Source: Branchiostoma floridae
Taxonomy: Eukaryota > Chordata > Leptocardii > Amphioxiformes > Branchiostomatidae
Direction: 5' to 3'
Length of the DNA: 57,273 bases
NCBI RefSeq assembly: GCF_000003815.2
Contig: NC_049987.1
Location: 20,000,614 to 20,057,886 of the forward strand
The notes beneath the pieces are model-generated. The model was not told the origin of the DNA, searched no databases, and was given only the letters and a program-made list of their open reading frames with translations. A program made the translations under genes and the position numbers. Positions 32,901 through 44,200 of this stretch are shown here, one piece after another; the stretch's first letter is position 1; each line of letters starts with the position of its first letter.

Positions 32901-33419
32901 TTGTGTGTTTGAAGTTGTTTTTCGTGTAGCGTCACATTCTATTTACGTGTTAGTAGCATTCAGATGACGTCCTATCATGGGGAGGGCAGCGGTCACTTCC
33001 GGGTTTTAATCTCTGGCAACTAGAGTCTGTCGAGGTCTCACGAGGTCGACCCATATATGGAAACATGGGCGTGCATAATAATGTTTTCTGTACTGGCAAT
33101 CACCATGATTGACGGCACCGGAAGTACGAATCCTGGATATCTAGTTTTCGTAAGGTTTTTGGACGATTCCTGGAGCCGCCGAAAAGTAGATGCAACAATG
33201 GGGTACGTCTACTCCGCTCTGTACAGGAGGGTGACACCCCACGGACCCTACCGATACGTGGTACGGTCCGAGTTCACGGGGCTGCACGACAAGCACGAAG
33301 CCGGCTTCGGGCTCGTCGGCAAACTTCGGGACTACTTCGGTTCCGAAGCGCTGACAAGCAAGAAGATCGAAGCCGACGCTACCATGTGCAGTGTTGTTAT
33401 TGACATGCAAAAGTATTAA
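29757..33419 (+). CDS. Tandem ABM-domain (dimeric alpha/beta barrel) protein
   Basis: Five exons (29757-29910, 30737-30868, 31092-31183, 31926-32019, 33187-33419) join in frame to 234 residues. Both halves follow the pattern of antibiotic-biosynthesis-monooxygenase domains: N-half FFVPPPSGDLPKLVEYW, then DFLATHLHKNLDPNPKFVYV; C-half FTVPDDVSSEDFEANW, then GYVYSALYRRVTPHGPYRYV. ABM domains act as small cofactor-free oxygenases on quinones or polyketides, or as heme-degrading or sensing barrels; the substrate is unknown. There is no signal peptide, so it is probably cytosolic. ATG 29757 has A at -3 and G at +4. Exon 5 could begin at 33190 instead (one codon less). The two-domain fusion could fold as a pseudo-dimer within one chain (inference). 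Confidence 0.78.
29930..29995 (-). repeat. LINE 3' tail fragment
   Basis: GCAATTTCGTGCCCGAGGGCTCATTGCA matches the end of the LINE at 53985-54030 (GCAAATTCATGCCCGAGGGCTAATTGCA). A 3' stub in intron 1 of the ABM gene. Confidence 0.6.
30436..30545 (+). repeat. Dispersed ~115-bp repeat, copy 2
   Basis: Second copy of the repeat at 17359-17475, same orientation, in intron 1 of the ABM gene. Confidence 0.7.
30737..30868 (+). CDS. ABM gene exon 2
   Basis: Acceptor TTTTCTACAG, donor G|GTAAGT, phase 1 to 1. KFVYVNFGIFKTDGF is the strand after the HxSLD-like motif, followed by a helix (RRVMMEARKIKEDAKGLM). Confidence 0.85.
31092..31183 (+). CDS. ABM gene exon 3
   Basis: Acceptor TTTATTTACAG, donor ACG|GTAAGT, phase 1 to 0. 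Last strand of domain 1 (GGFVEVAVTTG), then a linker and the first strand of domain 2 (ARFIVSNFT). Confidence 0.85.
31545..31745. repeat. CCGCGAA-rich dispersed repeat
   Basis: About ten CCGCGAA/TTCGCGG motifs in both orientations (ATGTTCGCGGTGG near 31561; AAAACCACCGCGAA near 31617 and 31682). It has the look of an internally palindromic MITE-like element, in intron 3 of the ABM gene. Confidence 0.65.
31926..32019 (+). CDS. ABM gene exon 4
   Basis: Acceptor TACATTTAG, donor G|GTGTTG, phase 0 to 1. VPDDVSSEDFEANWQDW is the helix of domain 2. Read-through would meet TGA within the palindromic repeat. Confidence 0.76.
32060..32150. repeat. Palindromic TGGATATCCA repeat, proximal block
   Basis: Three copies of a unit containing CCTGGATATCCAG (the third altered), just after exon 4 of the ABM gene. 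Confidence 0.8.
32524..32722. repeat. Palindromic minisatellite, 39/42-bp unit
   Basis: Five copies of a unit centred on TGGATATCCA (at 32531, 32570, 32612, 32654 and a changed one at 32693), spaced 39, 42, 42 and 39 bp. It lies in the last intron of the ABM gene. Near-identical flanks at 32440-32500 and 32910-32975 bracket it. Confidence 0.9.
33187..33419 (+). CDS. ABM gene exon 5
   Basis: Needs a phase-1 acceptor: GAAAAG at 33186 or AGTAG at 33189. Encodes ATMGYVYSALYRRVTPHG..., RSEFTGLHDKHEAGFG and a final strand (CSVVIDMQKY), stop 33417-33419. The sequence just 5' is a decayed copy of the intron minisatellite, so the acceptor is weak and lacks a clear pyrimidine tract. Confidence 0.7.
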
Positions 33420-35076
33420 ACTTAACTATCACCTATTCCCACATATCTGGTTACTTTATGAAAAGAAAGATTGGGGATTAGTGGTGCATTTTTAGTTTGG
33501 AGCTTTTTGTTTCTTTTTAATAAAGAGACTAATGGAAGTTCTACTCCCAGGGTATTCGTTTTCTTCTGTCGTTTTCTTGTAGCATGTTGATTATGCAGTT
33601 AAATGGATCTTAAAAACGAAAATAAAATTTTGTCTTTGGTTTGCGTGTGTTTGTGTGTATATGTGTTGTCTGCATGTGTTTGTGCGTATGCTTATGCGTG
33701 TGTTATGTGCGTGTTTGCATCTGTGTGTGTGATTTGTCTCTGTGTGTGTTTTTAGGAGTGTTATAACGTATATCTTCGCAATTTTCCTTGCTTTAACGAA
33801 ACCATTTGATTTTTTTATTGCTACCTACCTACCCACCTAATCTCTTGGTCGTTGAGGGATAAGGTACATGAGTAATACGATGTAGCAATTGATAACCATA
33901 TTTGGTATCAATATAGGCTAGACAACCAGTTAAGCAATATTGAAATACAACTCTATCTCTGCAACTGGATAAAACAGAGATTAACTTCCGGACATTTCGA
34001 GTCACATTCATTACTCTTCTTCGTTTTGAAATTATTTCTTTTGTTCTAATTAATGATGCAATCTGATGATAACTAACACACAATCCTGTTAGACAAGTTT
34101 CAGTCGTTTTATTAGTTTAATTAGAAGTCATGGAGAGCTAGCTACTGATATCTGTATATCAATTTTGCAAAAAAAGTATTGGGTTGCTAAGTTGTGTTTT
34201 GCAAAGCTCTCATATTAGGTCATATTCTATCCTTAGCTTTCAAGCATTGCAATCACATGATGCATGAATCATGCATTCACATTTAATATTCTTGTCTTTA
34301 AAATGTTCTTATTGCACCGTAACATACGCGCATCTATCTGATGTACCTCAACGAGGTGAACCCGGGTGCATGCTGATTATGCTGATGATGTTCAAAATGC
34401 TATGAAAAATGCATGTAATGTATAGGATTTCTGATTCACACACTTGATTATATACCACCAGATCTTGTAGTGTACTAGATTTAGTTGTCAACTCACGAAA
34501 GAACAAGGATATAGTGGTAACAGAGATATTTCCCCTAGCAGTAATCATATCAGTGCTGCATCATCCTAAGACAAACATTTACAAAACTTGCTGTTGTCTT
34601 TTCTTTGCTGTTTTCTCAAACATTTGTCGACATCTGATCAGACGTCGTAGCGCAATATTTTGCAGAAAGTAGTTTGCTTCAATCTTTAAGTTGCTCATAC
34701 TCCTGTCTTCTGATCATGCCGTTTGGATATGTATGTTATTTATATCTATTTACATTTTTCATTCCGTGCTTTTAACTTTTCTACCTTCGAGTTGAATCTC
34801 TACTGCCTTGCTTGAACACTTGCCTTTTACTTGCCTTAGCCACAAGATTCACCTTTGGTTTCACATACATCAATTCGTCCATAAAATTGCAAATATGAAC
34901 TATATTACAAGGAATTTGAACAAAGGAAAACACACGAGAAAAAATGCTAAATAAAAATGCAACTCTAATTGTATTCCATTTCACGTCAAAAACGCACCGA
35001 TTCGTTGAAAACCGTTAACATCAGTACGTGTTTAGCTATTAGCGCTGCCCTTCGTCGCCATTTTGTAAGATGGCGG
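33420..35076. other. Interval between convergent ABM gene and gene D
   Basis: 3' UTRs of both genes, a GT-rich microsatellite (33642-33760) and AT-rich sequence. A minus-strand AATAAA near 34108 could serve gene D. No other gene seen. Confidence 0.6.
33519..33524 (+). terminator. Polyadenylation signal of the ABM gene
   Basis: AATAAA 99 nt after the stop codon, T-rich upstream; a second AATAAA lies near 33621. Confidence 0.6.
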
Positions 35077-35256
35077 TCACACGATTTCACAGCCACCGCT
35101 GCCACCACTGTGGTCTTCAGCTGCTGTGCTGTTTCGGTTGGCAGCTGTTGTGCTGTTCCGGTTGGCAGCTGTTGTGCTGTTCCGGTTGGCAGCTGCTGTG
35201 GCGTGTTTCACCAGGTGTCTGACGTTCTCTTTGGGTGGTGGCTCAGGTGGCTCCAC
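35077..35256 (-). CDS. Gene D exon 11: last coding exon with minisatellite
   Basis: Acceptor TTTCTGCACCAG, stop 35077-35079. VEPPEPPPKENVRHLVKHAT matches the PPVPPPKDG end of A. Then three copies of an eight-residue TAANRNST-like repeat and a C-terminus SGGSGGCEIV. Confidence 0.84.
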   Translation of the reverse strand: MEPPEPPPKENVRHLVKHATAAANRNSTTAANRNSTTAANRNSTAAEDHSGGSGGCEIV

Positions 35257-38200
35257 CTGGTGCAGAAAAACACTATGAAAATATTTCATTTTACTAGAGT
35301 GCCCTAAAACTGGTACACTGCATTGCAAAAGTAATTAGCTAAGGGCACAACTCATAGCACAACCAGCCGTACGTGCAACTGCGTAGTGTCTACATGCCAA
35401 AACGTGGGAAATCTTTTAAATACAGCCTGCGAACGAAATCTTAAGGACTCCAAAGGATTTAGGAGCACGCAAACATGCCGTAGAAATGTAAGTGCATGTG
35501 GAACTTTCTCTGCTATCGGGCTGAGTATTTGACCGCCCCTCACCCCACCCCCGTACGGGCCGGTACGGGCGACGCGCGTGCCCCGTACAGCGAGTAAGGG
35601 CAATTCATACCCACCTATGGCCTTCATACGGTAACGTGGCAATCGCACGAAGATCACACGTTCAACTCACTTACCACTTGCGCAACGAACGATGCACGCA
35701 CACGGCTCACGACCAGGCATGGCGTGCAGACCACATACTTACATCTTGCGGAACCATGTGAGTGACGTGAGTTGAGACGTACTCGTACGAGTTCCCTGCC
35801 TGCCTTGCCATTCCTTCCCTCCCTTTTTTTTTCAGAAAATTGGGCTCCCTAAAAACGTACGGCGGGTTGTGCCTTAGCTTAAGGTATCAATGTCCGACTG
35901 AGTATTAAAGGACTGTTCATAGAATGGACGTCTTACTTCTTGCTACAGTACTTACTGTGAGTTGCCACTCGATGTCAGCCTGTGTCTCCTGCCGCTCTGT
36001 GTCTCCCCCTTCAGGCCGCTGTCTCTCCACCGTGGCGTAAGGAGGCAGGGTTGCCGAGTGGACCAGACCTGGGAGGTAAAAAAAAATATGTCTTCTCAAA
36101 ATAATCTTTAACAACCAATCAAAATTGTTTACTGTTCAACAGACCTGGCAACTACAGGTGGAGTGAAATCATTGGCATCTCCGTAAAAAGACTACAGTCT
36201 ACATTTACCGTACGCGATATACGTATACAAAAAAAAAGGAATATATTAGATGAACAAATTCTCCATAGTGTCGTTTTGTATTAGCGTAAGTGGGGTTACG
36301 GGGCCGGGCTCTTGCTGAATCTTGTGTTGTGGGTAGTCGGTGAGTCGGTAAAGTCAGTGCTAATTTTTCTAGATCCCTTGGATACTACCATGTGACTCTA
36401 CACGGATTAGGTATAACGGTTCTGTAGTTCTGCATCTCAGTTCTTTTTTCTTATCTTGGCAACAATTGGCATATTTAAAAAATATGCGCACAAGACTTTG
36501 TTCAGGCATATCTAACTTTTTCTCTATTTGTAGCTATTTTCATGCACAATTGTTACCATATATTCTACCTGAATATGACAGGCCCACAGATGCCCAGTCC
36601 TTGTCAGCTCTGGGAGGTGGGCGTGGTTTCAGGGTCCCATCATGTAACTCCAGGTCCTCAATACCGGAATCGTTGGTGCCGTGTCCCAGCTTCCTGCCGT
36701 ACTTACCATGCGCCGTAGCTGACCGAGAGGCTCGTACCCGGGGTATCTCTGTGATGAGACAAAACATCGTCAAATTCATAAATCATATCAAGTACAACTG
36801 ATTTCAAGGGCCTCGATGCTACAGACAGATTTGTATATATCTTTCGATGTCACAACTTCCATAATGTAAAAAAAAATAAGCAAATATATCAAGGACTGCT
36901 CTGCTATTAGAAAGAATACCGAAACTAATGATTAGCTTACCCCATTGCAATACTATATCAAAGAATTATGTTAGCCCTTCTTGTTAACTAGGTTGTTATA
37001 TATTATGCTTTATCCTATACCTCTGTTTTGCACTTTGTGTAATAGTTGTCATTTACGTCAATGAACATCTGCTACCTTAAAATTTTCTTACCAATCAAGT
37101 TTTATCGTCGTGCACCAGTCTTGACAGGTGTTCCGGACTGGGTGATAAAAATCCGTATTATTCAGGCTTCGAAAATTTGAACACCTGATTCGGACGTTGG
37201 AACATTGCTGTTGTAACAATTTTTGTTCGAAAGCACTAAATTTCCTCAACTTCTGGAGCATTTCGTATCGAAACATCTGTTTTGTAAGGTGGGTATAACA
37301 TAAATAATATTTCGGCCGTCGGTCGATCCGACCCGCGGTCCGGCTGGTACATCGGGTGATACGGAATACACCGTGTTGTATTCTATATTTGTTTGTTGTA
37401 TTCTATGTTATATACGATACATACCAGGTTTCTTTTGAAGACACATCAGTCCCCTGGACCTGGCCAGCACCACCCCGATGACGATCAAAACAACCAGGAG
37501 GACAACAGTGACGGTGGTGGCTATGATGGCACCAAGGGGAGGCTCTGAACCCGACACCTGCAACTGTATCTCTTTCTGCGCAAGCCCAAACATGTTGGAC
37601 GCCCTGCATTCGTACGTTCCCTCTCTGTCTTCATCCACGTTTTTCACAGCGAGGAACCCCATCTTGCCCTGTGGAGTGATCTTCTCATCCAACATCACAC
37701 TCTCATCCAGCACGTTGATGACAGACTCGACGCCATGTTTGTTTCGCCACAGCCAATCAATTTTCCCCGGGACGGGGTCGGCTATGACGTCACAGACAAG
37801 TCGGGCGGTGCTGCCTCTACGAACCGACATCTTGACAGCTCGTCCTTGTATCGATGGACGGCCTGAATGATAAATTAGAATCACAGATTGTGAGAAAACA
37901 ATCTTTTTTGTCTACAACTTCTAGATTCGATATAATCACTGTATCTTAAAGATGAATTCCTTTTCTTTTGCCATCCGGCCAATGAAAAAATATTTTAACT
38001 ACTACAGATATAAGCATTACGTCGTCTCACAAAAATATAAAGATTATACATTTTCCTAGCTTTAACATCTAGCTACAGATTGTATGGTAATTTTTGCTAT
38101 CGCAAAATGATTAAAAAAGCACAGTATTTTTTTTTATCATTTCTTTTTTTTAATTTTATTTTACACATAGACTTAGATTTCCGTACCGACAACATTTATA

Positions 38201-41200
38201 AATGACGTTTTTGTGGCCTCCGGAAATCCTTTACTTGACGCCACGCATTCATACTTCCCCTCCACGTCGTAGCGCACCCGGTGGAACCGGAGTGGGTTTT
38301 CCCAGTACAGGCTTGTATCCTTCCGCCGCCACCGGATGTGAGGTTTGGGGTTTCCGGTTGCCAAACATTCCAACATGAAGTCGTCAGTTCCGTACAGAAC
38401 GGTGACGTCAGCTTCTATGGCAGGATCTATCGTAGGAGGATCTGCAAGCGAGCAAAGAAACAGTGCTCAAATCTGTGTGTGTGTGTGGGGGGGGTGTATT
38501 ACATGTCGAATAAGTTATATCCAATGAAATAGTATGCATCTAACGTTTACCGTTACTTCACTACAAAGACTGTCAGCAGGGCACAATCTATTACGATATT
38601 TGAGCTAAATTGGCGTTTTAAATGCTCTATCGGGCGTATTTGAGTAAGGCAATGTATATCTAAATTCTTTCGTTATATCGTTTGAGGATATAATAAAGGT
38701 GACAGGAATTTGCTCGCCTAACTGAAATGCGCTCCTAGTGGCCAATCTGACAGTCACTGCTAGTGATATATTCTGTCAACTTAAGCTTGAAATGTTTAAC
38801 TTATTATCATTTATTGTTATTGTAGGCCCTGCAATTGAAAAAAAATGGCTAGATCATGTTGAAAAAATAATCGCAATATGTTACATATTAAGCTTCTAAA
38901 TTTCACGAAATCAAAACGCTTACGGTGATTGAAATATATTAGCTCCAATGGAAAGTTTTCTTTTATAAAAGACAACACCCTTCACGTCGATAAAGGTTAG
39001 ACACACAGGCACTAAAATACGCCAAAAGAAGTTACTCAAGAAACTGGATATGACTTTGGAAACGTACCCGTCAGCAAAACCATATCCAATTGCTTGAGTA
39101 AATGCTTTTTGGCTTACAAGTTTTTTGGTTTTGATTACTTACACAGAACGTCCACTGTAGCAGTTCCCAGCCCGACAGGGTAGATCCCGTTATCTGCTGT
39201 GCACTGGTAGACTCCGCTGTCTTGTCTGGTCAGCTTTGGGATGCGCAGGATGTGTCCTCTAAATAATAAACACAGTAGGTTTAACATATGGTCATACTAC
39301 AACATATAGCACGAGTTATCGTTTGGTCTCAATCATTCGTAAACAACTATTTGTTTTATCTCGTTGGATTTTACTTTGTGACCTCTTAGCCCAATGAGGT
39401 TCCAATTGGGGCTTGCTTGCTTGGCTGGAATTTTTTGACAAAAAAATTGTTGTGCAGCACCTTTTTTCTCTCTTATTGGAATTTTTACATCAAGTGTTGC
39501 TTCAATGTCTTTTCACTTCTCCTGTTCTCAAAGTGATTTTTTTTGATTATCTTTCTTTTTCAGTTTTTAAGCAATGATACTACAAAGTCTAATGTGCGTT
39601 TAATCAAAATCGAATTCAAAGTGAATTCTGGTCAGAACCACTGCATGCTTGTTGTTTTATTCTGAAAAATCTTACCCGTTCCCAGCAAACCCCGACATGG
39701 CCTCTCCTAGCTTCTTCCATTTCACCACTGCTGCCGGGTTGCTGTCCACTGCGCATGTCAGGTTCACAGACTCGCCCTCTCTCGCGAGAATAGAAGGTTG
39801 GGAGATCTTCACCGAAGGTGAGTCTAGAAAAGGGTTTGTTACGTTTGTTTGTAAGTATGGTTGAAGAACATTCAAAATTTGCATTAACATTCGAACCATG
39901 CTATATGCATATGCGCTATGAGGAAATCCTAGGTATTAAATTATACGAAAAAAAATTATGTAAAATGATTTGGGTTTCTAGCATTTTACCATGAAATAAG
40001 TCAAAAGAAGTAAATTCAATCAAAATTAGATTTTACTAGTTGCAAAAACAACGCTAGGAACATTGCATTATCGTAAAATAGTTGAATAAAGGTGCCCTCT
40101 TACTGCACTTGCGTCAAGCTTGTGTCACTGTGGGGTTCGTTCACTGCGTCACTGTTATGTTATATTCTCCCATTCTTTATAATCTAGATATTGCGTAATA
40201 CGTAAAAGTATGAATTAGAAGTCGGCAAAATACACAAAAAAAGTAAGAAAATCCGTTCTTTATCTCTGAAATTCGTTATTTTTTTAACCATGCAGTGATG
40301 TACGCGTGATGCAAGTGCAGTGAGAGGGCACATTAAATGTGTAAATATGATAGTTTTACGTACAGTGAACCTTTACCGTCCGAGACGAGAACTTGGGCCC
40401 GACCACGCCCGGGTACCCCTGATCGGCCACGCAGGTAAAGTTTGAGCCATGGTCCCACTTTGATACTTTAGTAAAAACCAGTTTCGCACTGACTTCGTCG
40501 TAGTCCTGAAGCAAAATGTGGTTATATGCCGTGTTTTAAGTTATCGCAATTTTTCTCTACTTCTGAACTGTTTTGCTAATTTATAAGTACGGACGAGCAT
40601 CGCTCAGAATTCGACTGTGGTGTCACCCCTTCAAAGATAAACTGAACTTTCCAAAATCATACTGTTCCTTTGCACAACAACGTATACCATCTAATAACAG
40701 AGTGACATACAGTAAAAAAAGTCTTACAATCTATTTTGATACGTTATCAATTTTGAATACCTTTCCGTCATTCCGTCATGCATCAGATATGACGTCTGCA
40801 AACGACTAATTCAGAACTGAATTTTTTTTCAAATCTATTGTCAGTATAAACGTCAAGAATTTTTTTCTTCTTAATCGCCCAAATCCTAAAATGAGAGGAT
40901 GGTAAATTTTGTTTCTGTATTTTTTAAGTAACGCAACACTTTTGGCGAAGCATTTCAAATTTTTATGATAATTTTTCCATCATGATTTTCCTTTAAAATC
41001 ACACTGAAGAAAGTACCCCGACAGCATAGACATTACCTTGTTATAAATCACTGTGACGTCACTGTAAAGTTTCGTCCCGTTGTACCACTTGAGCTGTGGC
41101 AGTGGGCTGCCTCCTACCGACCGACAGGTGAGGTGCAAGCTTTCCCCTGTCTTTGCAGCGATTTCTCCTCCACTGATTTTTGGTGGAGCGGGTAGTGGAG

Positions 41201-44200
41201 CTACAGTTGAAGAATTATACGAATGTTATCAATGCACCATTTTAAATCATAACTCAATGAAAGTTTTTCTTGTCACTTTATCAAAGCAAGTTTTGAGATT
41301 CTTATGTTTTTAAGATAAACGCACATGCTTTGTACAACCAATATTATTGTTTTATTAATTGTATATTGTATACAGAACGTAGCATAGTACGTATACATAC
41401 CAACAACTACCAGTTTCACTTCCTTAGTTGCTCCCTCTAGCGTACTACAACGGTACTCTCCCCCATCCTCTAACTGCAAATTATTAATAACCAGGTTGTA
41501 TTCTCCTCTTTTGTAATCGCCGACTACCCGATGCCTTCGATATTTTGTAGAAACCTTTTTGCCAATAGAAATGACGTTCGGAACTGCGACCCAAGTGACA
41601 GCGTCGTCCGGTGAAAGCTCTGGGAATGAGCATTTCAGGATGGCGGAGTTCCCGCGTAGAACGACCATCGGTGAGGAGATGGACCTATGCTTGGTGCAGG
41701 ACACTACAGAAAAACAATAGGACATGTAAACAATTAGGTATTGTTGTCGATTTTTCTTTGCCTGTACCGGGTTAAGTTTTCTTGTATTTTTGGTCAGCAT
41801 CACCTTTGAATGAAATTAAATTATATTTGCCAACTTTACAATGCGTATTTGATTTTTGGAATGTTGACATTTTCAGATACTGATAACACCATCTGAAATG
41901 TATCTTTTTTATACGAAATACCATATTCACATAGTAGTAAGTGATCAAATTCTATATTTTTGACATGAGACCATTTGCATAGTTTACAGTATAGTTTACA
42001 TGAAAGGTTTTGGTAGAGACCCAAAGAACTTGCTCAATTGAAAATTTCGTGCATGTAGTACTACATAATTCAAAACTATGGCCACAGACCTTGTATTTCT
42101 CAAAGGTCTCCTTACAGAAGAAATGGCGCCTTTTCAAGAGACATAAGGGGACTATTTAGTTTCTCTTCATTGAGTACACCCTCGGTGTGAGACAGTGAAC
42201 ATAAAGCAAAGAATAACGGTCTAGCTTCATTGCCTGCAAGTTATTAGGTCAATTGTCCCTCTCACAACAGCTCAAGTTTAAATTGAATATGCAAACAGTA
42301 ACCCAATCTGGCGCCATGTGTCTGTATATGGTTAGCGGGAAGTGACCTTGGAACGCAAGGTCACCCGCAGAAACCGTTACCATTGAGAACTGATCAATAG
42401 GTTTGTGTTCGCGCAGATTTCATCTTGTGGTGCGGGAACATGAAAGGGTAATAATTGATCCCTTGGGGTTTATGTGGAGTGGAGAAGCGGCAGTCGATAC
42501 AGATAAATTTCGGCTCCACCTGTTGCACAGATTACGGTCAGATGTCTTTCGTCGTAATCCTGTATACGATCATGATATGTAGACTTTCCAAGCCGACAGA
42601 TATTTTAGACTGCCTTTTTGGTAACACGGCGTATAAATGTTGTACGATATATATATATACATAAACATAACTCTAACAAGAACGGCATATGTTTCCAATG
42701 ATTGCACAACAATATTAATCTATAAAAATGTTATAAATTGGACTAAGACGCTTTTGTTTGTTATCATCCTCTTTCCTTGGTGAGTCTTGTGAAATGTTTG
42801 CAGAAAAGCAATTTTATATATCTAATGAGAAAAATATCATATGTGGGGCTACGTACACAAAAGCGGATTGATACTGTCTTTGAAAAAAAATGGGAGCTTG
42901 CCTAACAAAATTAACCAAACGTACGGCAATTTTCCCAAATTATATGTTTTGAATTAATCTTTGCTCTGGGTGTTAAACCACAATAGGGTTTTATTTTCGT
43001 AAACTAACTTTCTTGTACTATAGCTATTATCTCCCTTTTGGACAAAGTATACAATCTATACCCCGTACGAAGTAACTTCATTCAGCAGTGGAGGCTGGCA
43101 AGATTTATTGAGAACCGAAGTGCCACTAATACAACGGCTGGTACCTTCATTTTCCGGCATGTCGCCTACATCTTCTGTTAGGCCACAACTGATTTATTAA
43201 CCTGTAAATTTTTCATTGGTTCCATCCCAGCAGGACTCTGGAGAAGTGATCTTTCCGATTTGATGTACAACTTCATGTTCTCTGCAGTGGTATTGGTATC
43301 GGATTTTTATATTGATTCGAAGCTCTTGAGTCCTCTACTCAATCATCCCAAGTAGCCAGTGAGAGAGACAGGTGTGATTTGTCTTCAGATAATTAAGCTC
43401 ACCCACGGGAGTGTTAGGATACTCCGATTCACCTACTATCTTACCATGCAGCTTCATGGAGTCCCTGTGGAGACAGGGTTATCTCGACGGATCTGACATT
43501 TGCATCTTTCATGTGATGATGTTTTTTTTTTAGGTGGAACTCGCAATATGCACGTGTTGGACATTGGTTTATAAGGTTGGGAAGGGCGGTGTCATTTTAA
43601 TATTCATTTTTTTTTTTGCATAAAAAACGATGACCAAAATGCTGGGGGAGTAAAGAAGCAAAAAATCTTCCCTTTTTAACTTCACATGGCAAATCGAATA
43701 ATGCATACACTGATTGATGTGAGTTAATTATGATTATGATTATAATGATTGTGATTAAAAAGCAATTAAAGTATTTGTTACTCGAATTGTCCAGGTTTAG
43801 TTTTCACAGACGTGTAAAAATATGGCTGTCTAACTCATTTGGAAACCACCAAATTAAACATTCTGTTAACAGCTGTGTGCACAAATGTTACCGCAGATAT
43901 GGTGGGGTTTTTCAGCTGAACTGGAGTAGAAAAATTAAACATCCCACAACTGTAAGAAAATTTACTTTGCTCGAAGCGACATCGATCCGATGATATATAA
44001 CTAAATATCTCAGTCGCTTGATAAAAGGATAGACTGCCTTTAAGAACGTATTATGGTACGAAGTGAGTCAAAAACCGATTTGTCAAAATCATTAATTGCT
44101 GGCAGGGGATATGTATTCCATAGGGGCTCCTTGGAATCAAATGAATGTATGCCTTAATGATAGATATGAATGATTATAAGCAATCAAGGAGCAAGTGCTC

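Noticed and set aside
33057-33186. ATG at 33057 as the start of a separate secreted protein ending at 33419
   Set aside because: Its first 43 codons include minisatellite relics, while the 3' part is the second half of ABM domain 2 and fits the phase of exon 4. A start here cannot be fully excluded without RNA.
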